From Gnetum montanum (lineage: Eukaryota; Streptophyta; Gnetopsida; Gnetales; Gnetaceae), in the NCBI GenBank assembly GCA_015680685.1, contig MNCI01017890.1, positions 817,332 to 881,331 on the forward strand: a stretch of 64,000 nucleotides of DNA, in the 5' to 3' direction. The translations under genes and the position numbers were made by a program. The notes beneath the pieces were generated by a model that was not told where the DNA came from, did no database searches, and saw only the letters and a program-made list of their open reading frames with translations. Every line of letters starts with the position of its first letter. Position 1 is the first letter of the stretch. This document shows positions 13,260-26,000 of the stretch, one piece after another.

Positions 13260-14190
13260 TTTCCATGATGTCACAACCTTTACAACTTGAGCTCCACACC
13301 AAAGTATTATGGTGCTACACCAACATTCAATCCCACAAGATCTTGGCAAGCTGAAGCAAGATGCCTTCTTGTAAGAAGCACATCAAATCCATATGGTAAA
13401 GAAAGAGAACAACAATCACAAGGAATAAAGTTTGTGGATCCTTGTACTTTAAGATATAGCTTAGTTTGACCAATTACAATAGACAAAAGATTGTACAATG
13501 AGGAACAACAATGATTACAATGATTTCTTGATGATTACAATTGATAGTACACTTTGCTTGCATATTTCCCAATGAGAATGAAGTCTTCTTATAGCCAATA
13601 TGCTTCCAAAATCACCTCAGAAATCATGCAACAGCTAACTAACAGTCACTAGAGATGTCCTCTATAATACTAAGACATATTTCTACAATGGACCTTCATT
13701 CTATAAAGACTTCTTCAAGATTGAGATATCTTTTTGCATCAAACCTTCATTCTAGAAAGATTTCCTCTTCTCATTAAAGATGTCTTTCTCTTCAACAAGA
13801 CATCTATTCTTTTTTAAAGACATCTTCTCATATCCTACCATCAATTCTACTAAGATGTCTACTATTTCTTGGAGACTTCTTTCTTTGCACTTTGAAATCT
13901 TCATTCCTTTTTCCTTGTCCATGTCCTTGAACTTCCACATGCCTTCTTATCTCAATCCAAGTTCTTGATGATGTCAACTCTACTTGTGAGTCTTGTAAAC
14001 ACATCATTACGTAAACATTCTTTTTTTTTTTCATTTTCCTTAAGGTTTTTATAGATCAAAAGGTGAAAAATCTCACCCCTTTCTAGTAATGTTCAAAACT
14101 TAAGAAAATGAGTTACACTTTATCATACTATCATTATACATAAGCTACTTCTTGTTCTTTTTGGACATGACCAAAAAGAAGGTGAGTCAA
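13260..14190 (-). repeat. probable 3' LTR and flank of copia element 1
   Basis: It lies just downstream, on the minus strand, of a copia RNase H relic and of a polypurine tract (TAGGGGGAG, + coordinates 14192-14200), after which a TGAC... start typical of an LTR is seen at about 14188. The interior is rich in the words 'aagatgtct' and 'aagacatct' (13640-13900). The other end was not found, so the length is a guess. Confidence 0.4.
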
Positions 14191-14191
14191 G

Positions 14192-14200
14192 CTCCCCCTA
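14192..14200 (-). other. polypurine tract of copia element 1
   Basis: TAGGGGGAG on the minus strand, about 150 bases after the end of the RNase H frame and directly before a candidate LTR start. A plus-strand primer of this form at this place is usual for plant Ty1/copia elements. Confidence 0.55.
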
Positions 14201-14348
14201 AAGAGGTGCATATATAAAAAATATAGTTGTTTTTGTGTTTTTTTCTTTGTTTATTTTTTTGGTTTTTGCCTTATAAAGATAGAAATAATAGAAAGACTTA
14301 CACAACAAGATAAGGTCCTATCCTCATATCTTTGCATAGAGAAGTCAA

Positions 14349-15110
14349 CTAACATTTATTTAGAGGTTTGGTAAAAGCATTAGCTAGTTGACTCTCTATT
14401 TGAGTAAACTCTAGCCTTACATGTCCACATTGTGTATGTTCTCGTATAAAGTGATGATGAATCTCAATATGTTTGGTACAAGAATGTTGGATGGGATTTT
14501 TTATCATATTGATAATGCTCTTATTGTTGTAGTAAATAGTTATTAAGTCTACTTTTACTCCTAAATCTTTGAGAATTTCTTTCATATAATGTAATTGAGC
14601 ACAAAAACTACTAGAAGAGATATATTTAGCTTCTACTATTGAGAAATTCATATAAGTTTGCTTCTTGGTTATCCAAGAAACAAAACTTCTTCCCAATGAT
14701 CATCAGAATAGCTTGCTCAATTTGCATCACAATATCTAGCAAGATCAAGTGAAGAATCCTTTGGATATCAAAGGCCCCAATTAGTAGTACCTTTTAAATA
14801 ATAAAAAAAAATTTTAGCAACCTTGTAATGAGATTCCTTTGGAGCTATGTAATATTTGGCACACAATCCTACACTTAAAACTATATCAGGTCTACTAGTG
14901 GTTAAATAAAGAAGACTACCTATCATACCTCTATAAAGCTTGAGATCAATAGGCTTACCTTGATAATCTTTGATAAGTTTAGAATTTGTAGCCATAGGAG
15001 TACCTTTAACTTTAATAGAGCCTAAGATGTATGTTACCAAGATAACTTTTACATATTTGGTTTGATAGATAAAAGTTCCATCAGCTGTTTGAGCATAAAG
15101 GTTGGCAAAG
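14349..15110 (-). pseudogene. Ty1/copia element 1: end of RT and RNase H
   Basis: On the minus strand the region reads first as the copia RT end ('TPMATNSKLIKDYQGKP', 'YRGMIGSLLYLTTSRPDI', 'CAKYYIAPKESH'). It then reads as RNase H ('FSIVEAKYISSSSFCAQL', 'YYNNKSIINMIKNPIQHS', 'TKHIEIHHHFIREH', 'LANAFTKPLN'). These blocks and their order are diagnostic of Ty1/copia. The RNase H part (14349-14696) is open for 115 codons. A frame change and stop separate it from the RT part. The rest of the element, upstream on the minus strand, is gone: beyond about 15.1 kb the sequence belongs to a + strand element. Confidence 0.9.
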
Positions 15111-16085
15111 GAGAATCAAACTCTTGATGGAGAAAGTATGTGCTCTTCACTAGAAGACCATCATTGAGATAGCTACCTATACAAATGAAGCCCTAAAGTT
15201 TGAGCATCTAAAAAATCACTACATTTACTAGGTTGGGATCTTCAAGGAAGTTAATGAGAAGGAAATTTAGTTAGCGAAGATGAAAATGAATGAGGCATCT
15301 AGCAAATGAAGCAAAGAGGTGACATATGATAGCCCATCTTTCATGGACTGAATACATTCAAAAAGATTAAAATTAGCTTGAAGGAGTTACTAATTGAAAA
15401 GATGATGGAGTACATGGAGCTCACCAGCCTCCATTATGCAAACTTGCTGATGCTGACTATAGAAAGGCTAAGGTCAAAACTTGAAAAGTAGGTGCCCAGT
15501 TCCTACCTCCTCTACAAAGTAGAATTTAGGCTCCATAGGGAGACAAAATAGAATTTGTAGATAGCCAACATATTGCATGAAGTTTCTAGGGGCATATTTA
15601 TTGACCAATAATCTATTACTGAGAACCTGACCAGGAGGACGAATGATTACTAGGAGCTGTAAAACCTTGTAAGGATGTTTGATATAGAATGTAAAATCTT
15701 TGTAGCCTAGTTTATCAACATGAAGAAGTTATTTTCTTCAATGTTGTGCTCATGGAATATCCCTACACCAGCCCACATTAGCAAAGTTGCATGAACCATG
15801 TATGACTCATGGCACAAAGAGGAAAAGATGAAAGCACTTCTAGATGCTTTCAAGCTTCCACCAGAAGTAGTAGAAGCAATAGGCCAACCTCAACCACTAA
15901 CAACATTGAGATAAGATGAGGAATTATCAAATACATAGGAGCCTCCACCTCTAGGTACTATTTGAAACTTCATCATGTCTTCAACAATCCTACAAGCACT
16001 AGCTGCAGTTGTTTGTAACATGTTCAATTTTATTGTAATTGGTACTAATTTTTGTAATAATGTACAATCTAGCACTTAGAGTTAA
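15110..16085 (+). pseudogene. 3' part of a retroelement-borne ORF of unknown function
   Basis: A + strand frame with only single-codon stops. It reads 'MELTSLHYANLLMLTIERL' near 15410 and 'WNIPTPAHISKVA', 'MYDSWHKEEKMKALLDAF', 'PPEVVEAIGQ' at 15750-15890. It is a diverged homologue of the minus-strand ORF at 39.13-42.09 kb, which has 'MELANLRYANLAMLIAGRS' and 'FVAWYVKANTIFSQ' where this copy has 'FVAQFINMKKLFSS'. In both places the ORF is the last coding part before a polypurine tract and an LTR starting TGATGAA. The content is Lys/Glu/Leu-rich and coiled-coil-like, with no RT, integrase or protease motif. Function unknown. Confidence 0.65.
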
Positions 16086-16201
16086 TTAAAATTCTATCTA
16101 TTTGTCTTCCTATTAATAAATTCCATACCTTCCAAGTTTGTAAGAAACTCAATCCTAATTTTCTTCACTCAAGGATGAGTTTTTAGTTAATTGTGAGGAT
16201 A

Positions 16202-16740
16202 TGATGAAACACCAATACAATAGGTTTTGTTGACACATTCTTGTCAACACAACCCTATCAATGTATTCCCAAAAATGCATGTTAGGATGCATTGATGCAA
16301 ATACATTGACATTGATGTAGTCATTGCCTATATAAATGCATGCATCCCTAGCATTTATGACATTTTTTAGTCATAGCCTTAGCTAAGCTCTTATAGTTTC
16401 TTTTCTCTAGAGTTACAATATTTTTCTGTTGAGTACTTAGAGTGTCATTCTAAGAGATTGTATGGAGTTTTATTTGAGTATTTTTGTTTCTAAATGCATT
16501 GGCATGATGGCAATAAAATTGATATTTCCTACATTCATTGCAGCACTTAGACTAGCTTAACTTTACTTTTCTACACTTTACTTTACATATACTTTTCATT
16601 ACTATCCTTAATTAAGTAGATTATGTTATTAATCATAAACATGTGAGTATGACCACTTTGAACATAATGTTTTAACGTTTGATAATACCAGTAGTAGATA
16701 TTTGGTATGCCCAGTAATATCCACATGGTAACATAGTATT
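16202..16740 (+). repeat. 3' LTR of the 15-16 kb gypsy-type element (right end uncertain)
   Basis: It starts TGATGAAAC after 'actcaaggatgagt ... gtgaggata'. The same arrangement (Ser/Arg-type 'actcgaggacgagt', then 'gtggggta', then TGATGAA) marks the 3' LTR start of the element at 38.2-46.7 kb. It contains a TATA box (TATATAAAT, 16329-16337) and an AATAAAA at about 16512. The right border was not fixed; the sequence becomes featureless by about 16.75-16.9 kb. Confidence 0.55.
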
Positions 16741-17100
16741 GTTAACACTAGTTCAAGATGTGTATGACAAGTGGGAATGGTTACTTCACATGAGGATTAT
16801 TAGTTACTAGACTAGTTTATTAGTTAAATATTTAATCATTCAACCCTTATTCACTCATCTAGTCATTAGAATAAATAAATATATAAAAATAATTATAAAA
16901 TATACACATCATATGTTTTAATCACACTTAACCATACATATAGTTAATACACAAGTGTGGATTAAGAAGACTATTACCTTACAACTACATGATTTATTAT
17001 TTAAAAACATCATTCACATAAGTAAATAAGTCTATGAAATTTGATTAGATTGCTAGTGAATGCTTGTGATTTGTATGATTATGCGTAGCGGATACCTACT

Positions 17101-17430
17101 GCTCATCAAAGATGAATTGAACTTGGTTCCATGGAGTCCTATGTATATAGAGTTGGCATGGAAGAATCATTTTGAGTGACCTTTATAGAACCAAAAACCT
17201 ATTCTAAATATGCCAATTTTAAACAAGTTCTTGTTCTAGAATCTAATGTGGTATAGATAGAATCCATTAAAAGGAGAAGCTCTTATAGAATAAAAAATGA
17301 TTCCAACAACCAATTCTACAAGCTGATGTTGTAAGAATAAATCATGTGAATAGAAGCTTCCCTGCAAAAGATAAGACAAAAGCTTGAACATGCATAATCA
17401 AGTCCAAAAAAGCTCAAAACACTTAATAAT
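17101..17430 (-). repeat. left member of a direct repeat pair flanking copia element 2
   Basis: It shares a run of ordered words with 25091-25392: 'gaa.tgg.cttgttctagaa', 'ctaatgtggta', 'ccattaaaag', 'gattctacaagttgatg', 'agaagcttgaac'. Both are in the same orientation and lie on either side of the copia coding region, as expected for the two LTRs. Outside this ~320-bp block I cannot extend the match, so either the LTRs are heavily rearranged or this is a shared internal repeat. Confidence 0.55.
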
Positions 17431-18546
17431 ATTTTCCTTTTTGAGATTGGGAGAGCTTACATCATCAGTTAGAAGAAGAAAGAATAAATAAAGTTTACAC
17501 ATAGCCAAGCATACAAGAATAGCTTAAAATTATAACATAAGAAGTTGCATGCTCAAATTCATCACACAAATCAACTCAAAGCATATAATCAGTTTATAAT
17601 ATAAGAACTTATTAAACTTATATTATCAAGCTCTTAATAACTAAACATTCAATCAAGTAACCTAGTCAAGCATGAGAATCATACAGCTAGTTAAAAATAT
17701 TGCAAGCTTATAATGACATGCAAGTCAGAGTAAAGATGAGAAAATCAACATCATAACATAGCTCATAACAATCAAGATCATCAAATAATTAGAAAAAAAT
17801 TAAACACCTTAACTAGCTAATTATACATATACATCTCATATTTATTTAATTAATTAGAAATACATTGCATCTCAAAATATTCAAATTAGATAAAAAGTAC
17901 TTAGTCAAGCACAAGACAAGCTTAGAAATGTTGCAAGCTTATACAAAGCATTTGCAAGGTATAGATAGAAAAGGTATTTAATGCATAGTACATCACTGTT
18001 ATAAATAAGGAGAAAAAATTTTTCTAATAAAATTATCACATCACTCCCTCTTTTTGATAGAATAAGAAAGAAAAAAGCTCCCTGCTATTATGGAATAGAT
18101 CAAGCTCAAAACACAAATAATAATGGTAGCTTAAACATATCAAGAGCTAGAAAGGAGCCTTCCAAATGAAAATTAGAGATAAACATAGGAGCTTAATAGA
18201 AAAACACATATATTTTCATGTGAATGAATTATTAAGCTCAACATAGAAATAAAACAAAGAAAAAATTATCACATCATATAGATTCAAGTAGAAAAACATA
18301 AGAGGCATAGAATCATACTACAATAACTAAAGCATCAAAACCATGGATATTCACCAATGCTTCTTGATGAATCAAGTGGATTTGCATGAAGACGAGAATC
18401 AACTAAGAGCTGTAGAGACAAAGAGGAATTAAACACTAGCAAACATGCAAGCTAAAATAGAGTTAAGAAAAAAGTAAAAAGGAGTGAAAGATCGAGGATA
18501 ATTTCAATAAAGAAGTGGAAAGAATCATGATGAGAAAACATTAGGA

Positions 18547-18551
<5 letters not shown>

Positions 18552-18602
<51 letters not shown>
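18552..18602. repeat. (GA)n microsatellite
   Basis: About 25 uninterrupted GA units inside AT-rich sequence downstream of the copia RNase H relic. Perfect purity contrasts with the decay around it and implies recent or continuing expansion. Confidence 0.98.
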
Positions 18603-18604
<2 letters not shown>

Positions 18605-18739
18605 CTTTAGCATCTTAAACACTTGAAAATAGGAGAAAATATTCAAAGTTAGATATTATGACCGTATATTGTACCCATCATCTCTTAAAGTTGCTACATC
18701 CTCCATGTTATTTAGAGAATGATATACTCAAAGTATTTA

Positions 18740-21700
18740 ATACTTCCCTAATCTAGAGAATTTATGTGCAGTCATATGAGGCTATAACATATTTGAATTT
18801 AGCTAAAGATATGACTATAAATTTTTGCTTAATGCTCAATCATGATACTAATCTATTGACTAAAAAATAACAATTTAGATAGGTGGATTCTTGATCATCT
18901 TTATTTCTTGCTCAATATGCATTTGTAAAAGCTTGTAATTTGAAAGTTCTACTTTTTGGATACCATAAGTTGTAACTAGGTATGTCTGTTAGGCATCATA
19001 AAATGTTTTTGGTAGATACTAAGTGTGATTCCTTTAGTTTTAACTAAAATTTGGAAATCAAGCCTACCACAAAAGCTATATCAAGCATGTTACCTATAGA
19101 ATAATGTAAGCTTTCCACAATGAATCTATATAATGTAGCAACAATGTTCTTCCCATCTTCATCCCTGCAAAAATATACACTTGTGATAAGAGAAATTATG
19201 TAATTCTAACCATCTATTGTAAATTTTTTTCTAGAAAATGAAGGTTTTGTCCCTGAGCTATTGAATATGTAGGCCTAAAAAATTAGATAGCTCTCCTATC
19301 ATAGACATCTCAAACTTTGATTTCAAAACTTTAGCAAATTATTTATCTAAACTTGAGCTTGTTCCTCCAAATATTATGTCATCAAGATATATCTAACTAA
19401 CTAAAAATTTTGTATTATCCTTTTTAATATAAAGAATACTCTCTAATGGGCTTTCATATATCTATTTTCTACAAGATAAGAATCAAGATTTACATACCAC
19501 ATATGGGGGCCTATTTTTGATCGTATAGAGCCTTGTGTAACATGTATACATGATTTGGCTTATCAACATCAAAATTTCCTTTTGGCTATTTAATATAGAC
19601 TTTCTCCTTTATTTATTCATTTAGAAAATATAATTTAACATCCATTTGGTAGCCTTGAACCCCTAATATGCTGTGAATGCTAAAATCATTGTAATGGATT
19701 CTAGTCTTACAATAAGAGCAAAGGTGTCCTAATAGTTCAGTTCCTCAATTTGAGTGAAGCTTTTAGCTACTAATCTTGCCTTGTTCTAAATCACTTCATC
19801 ATGCTCATTTAACTTATTTACAAATACCCACTTAATTCTAATAACATTATTTCCTTTCAATCATAGAACAAGCTCCCAATTTTCATTCTTTATAATCTAC
19901 TTCATCTCTTCATCCATGACCTTTTTCTAGTCTTCATTCCCAAGAGCTTCTTTGACTATTAGAGGAATAAAAAATTGCAAGAAATCATACTAAAATGCCA
20001 TGTTCTATTATTTCATCTCCACTTCTTTTTTTCCTTTATCTAAGGGGTGTCCTGAGGTATCTATTATGGATATGAATCATCATGTTATCCTTCTTGGATC
20101 ATCATCAAGTGTATTCTTTTACTTTTTTTCTACTTGATCAACAAAAACTAGCTACTCTTCTTCAATCTCATTAGCTTGTTTAAATGTTGGAATGTCATCA
20201 TCATTTTTTTCTTCATCTACATTTATACCTTTCTTAATCACATTGTTAGCTTCTTCTAATAATTCATCAATCCTAACATGAGGAGATTCAAAAAATTTTA
20301 ATGTTTTTAAATTTAGACACTGATAATCTTGGAATGTCTTGAATACATAACAAACAAATCATCATTACATTAACTATCAAGATTGTGTACATTATTTTAA
20401 CACTTAATATAGCAATTACTATAAAAGATTCTACAATACTAGACATGAGCCATTTTATCATACCACATTTAATATGGAGCCTTATCATTATCTACTCTTA
20501 CCAAATATCTATTGATGATTTACATGACAATTATAACTATCTCATTCCATAGATACTTTGGTACATTCTTCTCACTCATCATTGATTGATTTATCTCAAG
20601 TGTAGTTCTATTTTTCTAGTTTATAACAGCATCCTGCTCAAGTGTTCTAGCTAATCAAAACTACCTCTTAATACTTGAATTTCTACATAGCTCATAAAAT
20701 TCATTTGAGATGAACTCACCTCCATTGATAATCATAATAGCTTTGATTTTAAGTTCTATTTTAGTTTCAACCAAACTTCTAAATGCCTTAAAATGCTTAA
20801 ATACACCAAACTTTTTCTCAATGCACATTAGTCATGACATTCTAGTATAATCATTAATGATAAGAAAGAAATATTTACTACCATTAAACCTAGCTACATC
20901 AAAATATTCACTAGAATCCATATGTAATAACACAAACATCCATATGCAATAACTCAAACTTATCTTTACAATGAAAATTCACTAGCTTACATGAAGCTTT
21001 AGTTTTCATAACATGTTGGCATGCAAATCATACCTTTTCCAACTAACTTACCTAAGGAATACCTCTTATGCTTTTAGCCTTGATGATAGCTTGGATGTTA
21101 CATGAGCTCAAGTGACCTAGCCTTTTGTACCATAACATGCTACTACTTGTCTCAAGAATGAGAGTTAGACATTAATACTAATTTATAAAATTTAGATTAT
21201 TTCTTGTTCAAGTAACATAAGCTTTAAAATCCATTTCTTTATTTTCAAATATATATTTTTCATTTGTGAAACGGATATTACAACCTTCTCTTGAAAACTA
21301 TCCTAAGCTTAGTAAATTGTAATATAAGCCATAAACAAAATAAATATTATGAACTTTAGGGAAATAATTATGAATTTTAACTACGCCAATTCCTCTTGTC
21401 ACTCTCTTACCTCTATCACCAAAGCTTACCTTGCCTCCATTAATGGGTTTAAACATGATAAATTTTGATTTATCATTGGTCATGTGTTAATAACAACCAC
21501 TATTAATAAACCATATAATTGGGTTGCAAGAGCTATTTAAGCCTAACTAAATAAGAAGAGCTCTTCTATTGATTAGTCTCCAAACTCAGTACCATGTTTT
21601 CTTATTTCTTGAAAAATGTGTAGTAGCATGGAAATAACACATACTTCTATATCAAGAGAAGTCACTAATTCTTCAATTCCTTACTCTATGACCTAAAATT

Positions 21701-23411
21701 ATGTAATTAAAATAATATCCTCGAAAAACATTGGCTATCAATCTTGGACCATACTTGATTATTAGAATTCTTGGAATAGGAAGAATTTCCTTACTTCTGT
21801 GTGAGCCCACATGATTGTGGAGGCTATGTTTGGCTTTTACCTTCTAAGTTGATGCTTTTGATGAATATGGCTTTGTTGAGGAACTAGACTCATAGCCAAG
21901 ACCTTTCTTATCATTGCTTGATTACCAATTATTAATGATATCCTTGAGCTATTCTAATCTCCATGTAAACTTATTAAATAGATCAAATGTAGCTTTAGTC
22001 TTACCTATTATATTCTTCTTTAGTAGCAAAACTTCCTCTTTTAGCTTCAAATTTTCTTGTTCAATTGATTCAAGATTCATCTTGTAGCTCTTAACTTCTT
22101 ATTTTATTTTGAGTAGTTTGCTTAGTTTCTCATTAATCTTAATCACCATTTCTAATTATTCCATTATCCCTTTCATGTCAACGTCATCAACTGCTTCATG
22201 TTATGTCTTAACTGTACCTAATGAGTTCAATCCACCTTCATCTTTACATGAAACTATAGTTTAAGAGGATCTAATATTTTCTTGTTCACATAATTTAGTA
22301 TCCATAAATCCTACAAAATCATCATATGATTTATAATTTTTAAGCATAGTTGAAAATACAAATAAGTCTTTTGTAACAATATTAGAATCATCAATTTTTA
22401 CTTTAACATGAATAAAATGAGAAAAATAATTTCCTTTAAAATCATTAGTTTCTACACTATTTTCTGAATACTCTAATTGGCTTTGTATCTTAGCTAATTA
22501 AGCTTTTAAAATGGCTTTGTATCTTGGGTTGAACCTTACCATTTGATTTTTTTTTATTCTTCTCATCTTTCTTTTTATTTGGATAATGTGAAATAATATG
22601 ACATGTTTCACCACAACAATAACAAGAAAATGATTTTTTTTATCTTCTTACTAACCATCATATTTTTGAACCTCTTGAGCTTCCTCGCAAGATTAGTAAT
22701 CTCCTTCTCAATATCAAAATTTGATGTTGATGATTCCTTTTTATTGTCATTCTTTAAAAATTTTACTTTAAAGGCAATCCTTTCTTTGTTTCTAAATGTA
22801 CTAGATCCACCTTTCCTAATATCAAAGGCTAAAAGAATTTTGTAGAGCTCATCTATTATTAATCTAGAAGGATCTTTTGCTACTTCTATGAATAATACAT
22901 TTGCTTCAAATCTGTTGGGTAATATAGACAAGATAATCTGACAAATGATGTTCTTTATTAAGCTTCCCCCAACATGGTCATTTTACTAATGACTTCATCA
23001 AATCTACTAAAGAAGAAACTAATGTGATTATATTCTTTCATTTTCAGAGCATTAAATTAAGTGCTTAAATTCATCATCTTATACCTCTTCATTTTATTAT
23101 CTCATTAATAAATAGCTTAAAGATGTTTCCATATTTCTTTGGCTAACTGAATATGCATAATTTTCATAGATACTACCCTATCTATGTTATAGACCAATGC
23201 ATTCATAATTTGGGCATCATGCACAAAATTGTTAATTCCTTTGCTAACTCCCTTCCAGATATCATCATCATGAACTAGAAGATAATTCTTCATCTTGAAC
23301 TTCTATAGAGAGTAATCTAATCCATTGAATTACAAAGATCTATTAGATGAGAATCCTTAATTCTACACCATGTCTAGGGCAAAACACAACATAACTAGTC
23401 TTTAATACCAA
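18740..23411 (-). pseudogene. Ty1/copia element 2: gag, protease, integrase, RT, RNase H
   Basis: Minus-strand order is that of Ty1/copia. Gag (22.5-23.36 kb) has 'LPNRFEANVLFIEV' and a zinc knuckle 'CYCCGETCHIISHYP' whose last Cys is now Tyr. The protease has the active-site Asp-Ser-Gly changed to Asn-Ser-Gly near 21.5 kb and is followed by 'NDKSKFIMFKPINGGKV'. Integrase (20.3-21.2 kb) contains 'GGEFISNEFYELC', and RT (19.1-20.06 kb) has YLDD at 19378-19389. RNase H starts 'KLQAFTNAY' near 18.95 kb and is lost after about 18.72 kb. The longest remaining open stretch is in gag (22608-22931). Stops are mainly Gln, Trp and Arg codons. Confidence 0.9.
23398..23410 (-). other. primer-binding site of copia element 2
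   Basis: TGGTATTAAAGAC on the minus strand resembles TGGTATCAGAGC, the initiator-Met tRNA site of most plant copia elements, with three changes. It follows '...ataaca' plus a short spacer, where the 5' LTR should end, and gag starts shortly after. This fixes the inner border of the 5' LTR at about 23411. Confidence 0.65.
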
Positions 23412-26000
23412 TTGTTATTTCTTGGAGGTAGCTAAAGCCACTAAAAGGAGGAGAGGATTAGAGCCTTATAAAAATCAAGGTAATTAAAGACGAGTAAAAA
23501 TCCTAAATTGAAAACTTAGCTTAGGAAACATAATAGCTATGAAAGAAAGAATAAATAGATAGAGAGATGATTCAACTGCTAGATTGACTAAATTACTCTA
23601 CCATAAAACTCCTACATCCTAGTGGGAAAATTAATTTTATTAACATGAAAAAATAAAGCTACAAGGTTTCTTTCACAATCCTAGATTGAGCACAACTACT
23701 AACCTTCAAGTCATAAGAAATAGCTTTCCAAGCTCAAAAGTAGAAAGAAAAACACTACCTTTTCTCAACTAAGAAACAAAATTTTTAGAGGTTTCTAAGA
23801 GAAAGAGAAAGGAGCTTTTGTAGTGAAGAGAAATACATAATGAGATTAAGATTCAATGAAGAATAGAGAAAAGAGAAATTCCAGTTGAAGCACCAATGGA
23901 TAAAAACCAAAATATTTGAACTAAGCTTGAGAGTTTCAATTTATACCAATATTTTTTATAGCCATTTCTAAAGCCATTTTTGATTTATTGGAGAAACATG
24001 AGAGGGAAAAATCTACAATTGTTGTAGATCCATTGAGAGGTGAAATTGAGGAAGAAAAAAAAACTATAGCCATTGTGGATCCATTGGAAGAAGCTGGAGA
24101 ATAATTTGAAGCTACATCTATTACATCTTAACCTCCATTATTTCTTTTGGTATGAGCTGAGAAAAGCATTGAAATCTTGGTAGAGGAGGAAGTATTCCAT
24201 CATTTCACTTTGTGTCAATGGTCCTATGTTTCTTGCAAAAACAATGAGCTCAACTTACAATAAAGATAATAGCTGTTTCAATTTCATTTAACTACCCCTA
24301 TATTTTCTATTAATGAGGCTTAGACAAACTTCTGCAACAATATAAGCTTTTAGCTTTTTCATATAATGGTCCTCTACAACTTGAGCTTTATAAGATTTCA
24401 AAGCTACCCATGATGACCTTTTTGATGAGATGAGATTTTATAATAAATGAGCTTTTTACTTTATGCCCACTACTTTTTTTTCATAGTTTAATGAGAAGAG
24501 GCGAGGCTAAGTAAAACCATTGCTTAGTTCTAAAATAAGCTTCATGATCATGATTGATTAGATTTGACTCTTCGATCTTTGATGCCTAAGTAGAACCAAT
24601 TCTAGCTCTAAATAATGTATCACTTATGTGGCCAAGATCTTTTAGAGAGCTCTTTGATTCTAAATGATGTGTAGCCCTCAGAGAATCACTATTTGGTTCT
24701 AAAGTGCTTCCACTTCTTATGTTGACATGGCATAGTAAAGCCCTTCAGTGCTAAGCTTTCCCATATACTAGCTATGTTTATATATCATGAGCTTTGTTGC
24801 AGATGGCATTAGGCCTCTCTCTTTATCATAGCTCTTTTATAATTGTAGAGGTTGATTTTATTCATTAACATGGCAAAATGTTCAAGGCTAGATTTTGTAG
24901 AATCAAAATTGGTTTTAGAGCTTGATATGTGTTTTTGATTTTACTCATTCACATGGCCAATTCTAACCTAGATTAAAAGCTAAAAGTTTCACGTGATACT
25001 GATATGGTAAAAGTAAATGCGAGAGACAGTGTAAAACTAAAAACAATTATAGAGCAAAATATTAAGCTAAATTAAAATCTATTTAAGTACACATGATGAA
25101 GATGGATTGATCTCGGTCCCACCAAGTCCGATATGTACAAAGCTGATGTAGTAGACCCATTTTGGGTGGCCTTTGTAGAACTAAAAAAATGCTTCTAAAT
25201 GTCAATTTCAAATGGTGCTTGTTCTAGAAGCTAATGTGGTAGAGAGAGAAGCCATTAAAAGCATAATCTGTTGTAAAACTAAAAAATTGTTCTAATAGTT
25301 GATTCTACAAGTTGATGTGGTAAGAAGAAACTATGCAAACAGAAGCTTGAACCTATGCAATTAAGCCAAACCATTCTCAAAATACCCAATAGATACTTTC
25401 AAGTAGTGTTTTATAATCTACAGAATCATCATAACTTAAATGGTTCATCCCTACATTAAAAGCATTAGAATTTAGGCTAACCAAGAGTTTTTCAAGTAGG
25501 GTTTTTCAATTCACCAAATCCTCATAGCTTAAATGGTTCATCCATGCATTAGAAGCATTAGAATTTGGGCTAATTGGGAGTTGAGTCAACCCAACTTTTA
25601 TTAAAATCCTTATCATAGTATGAATTTGTAAGAGTTTTTGCATGTTTTTCTCTATTTTGAACGTAAAATACATTCAAAAATTTTAAATACAAGTTTGAAA
25701 AACTTTGAAAATATTATAACTCCCATCATAATAACATGAAAGATTTCTCTAAAACATCATTAATTAATACTATTAGTTTAGCTTATCACATAAGAAAGGG
25801 AGATGATAAAATCATTAACTAAATTTGCTCATGAAAGGTTCAACCAGTGGTTTTAGCCTTTATGCATATAGGGCATCCATTTCAAATTCTTTTGTTGGCT
25901 TTGGTAAGAAAAGTTAAGAATAAGATGTCCATAGAAAGTTTAACAAAGCATAGAAAAGAGTACCTTAATCCAAGTATTTCTTTCCTCATTGCATGAAGTG
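23411..26000 (-). repeat. 5' LTR region of copia element 2 (outer end uncertain)
   Basis: From the primer-binding site outward there is no coding sequence. The region carries repeated words such as 'gaacca.ttctagctctaaa' and 'atgtgg' (24.5-25.3 kb), the block matching 17101-17430 (at 25091-25392) and a 93-bp tandem repeat. If all of it is LTR it would be about 2.5 kb, long for copia, so part may be a later insertion. Confidence 0.4.
25398..25583. repeat. two-copy 93-bp tandem repeat
   Basis: The unit starting 'ttcaagtag.gttttt' occurs at 25398 and again at 25491. Each copy holds 'cttaaatggttcatcc', 'agcattagaattt.ggcta' and ends near '.gag'. The copies differ at several positions. Confidence 0.9.

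Larger units (their letters stand above)
16860..18720. other. AT-rich region: 3' LTR and flank of copia element 2
   Basis: No gene. A candidate polypurine tract (AAAAAGAGGGAG on the minus strand, 18044-18055) followed by TGATGTGATAA suggests the start of the 3' LTR of copia element 2, running leftwards. The part at 17101-17430 matches 25091-25392 (see repeat pair). A loose internal duplication, with 'ttgcaagctta' and 'agtcaagca' words, occurs at about 17650-17730 and 17905-17970. Confidence 0.45.

Noticed and set aside
13740-14034. Overlapping 62-68-codon frames on both strands
   Set aside because: Produced by repeated 'agatgtct/aagacat' words in the copia LTR region.
18452-18646. Minus-strand frame with a poly-Ser/Leu run
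   Set aside because: It is a translation of the (GA)n microsatellite.
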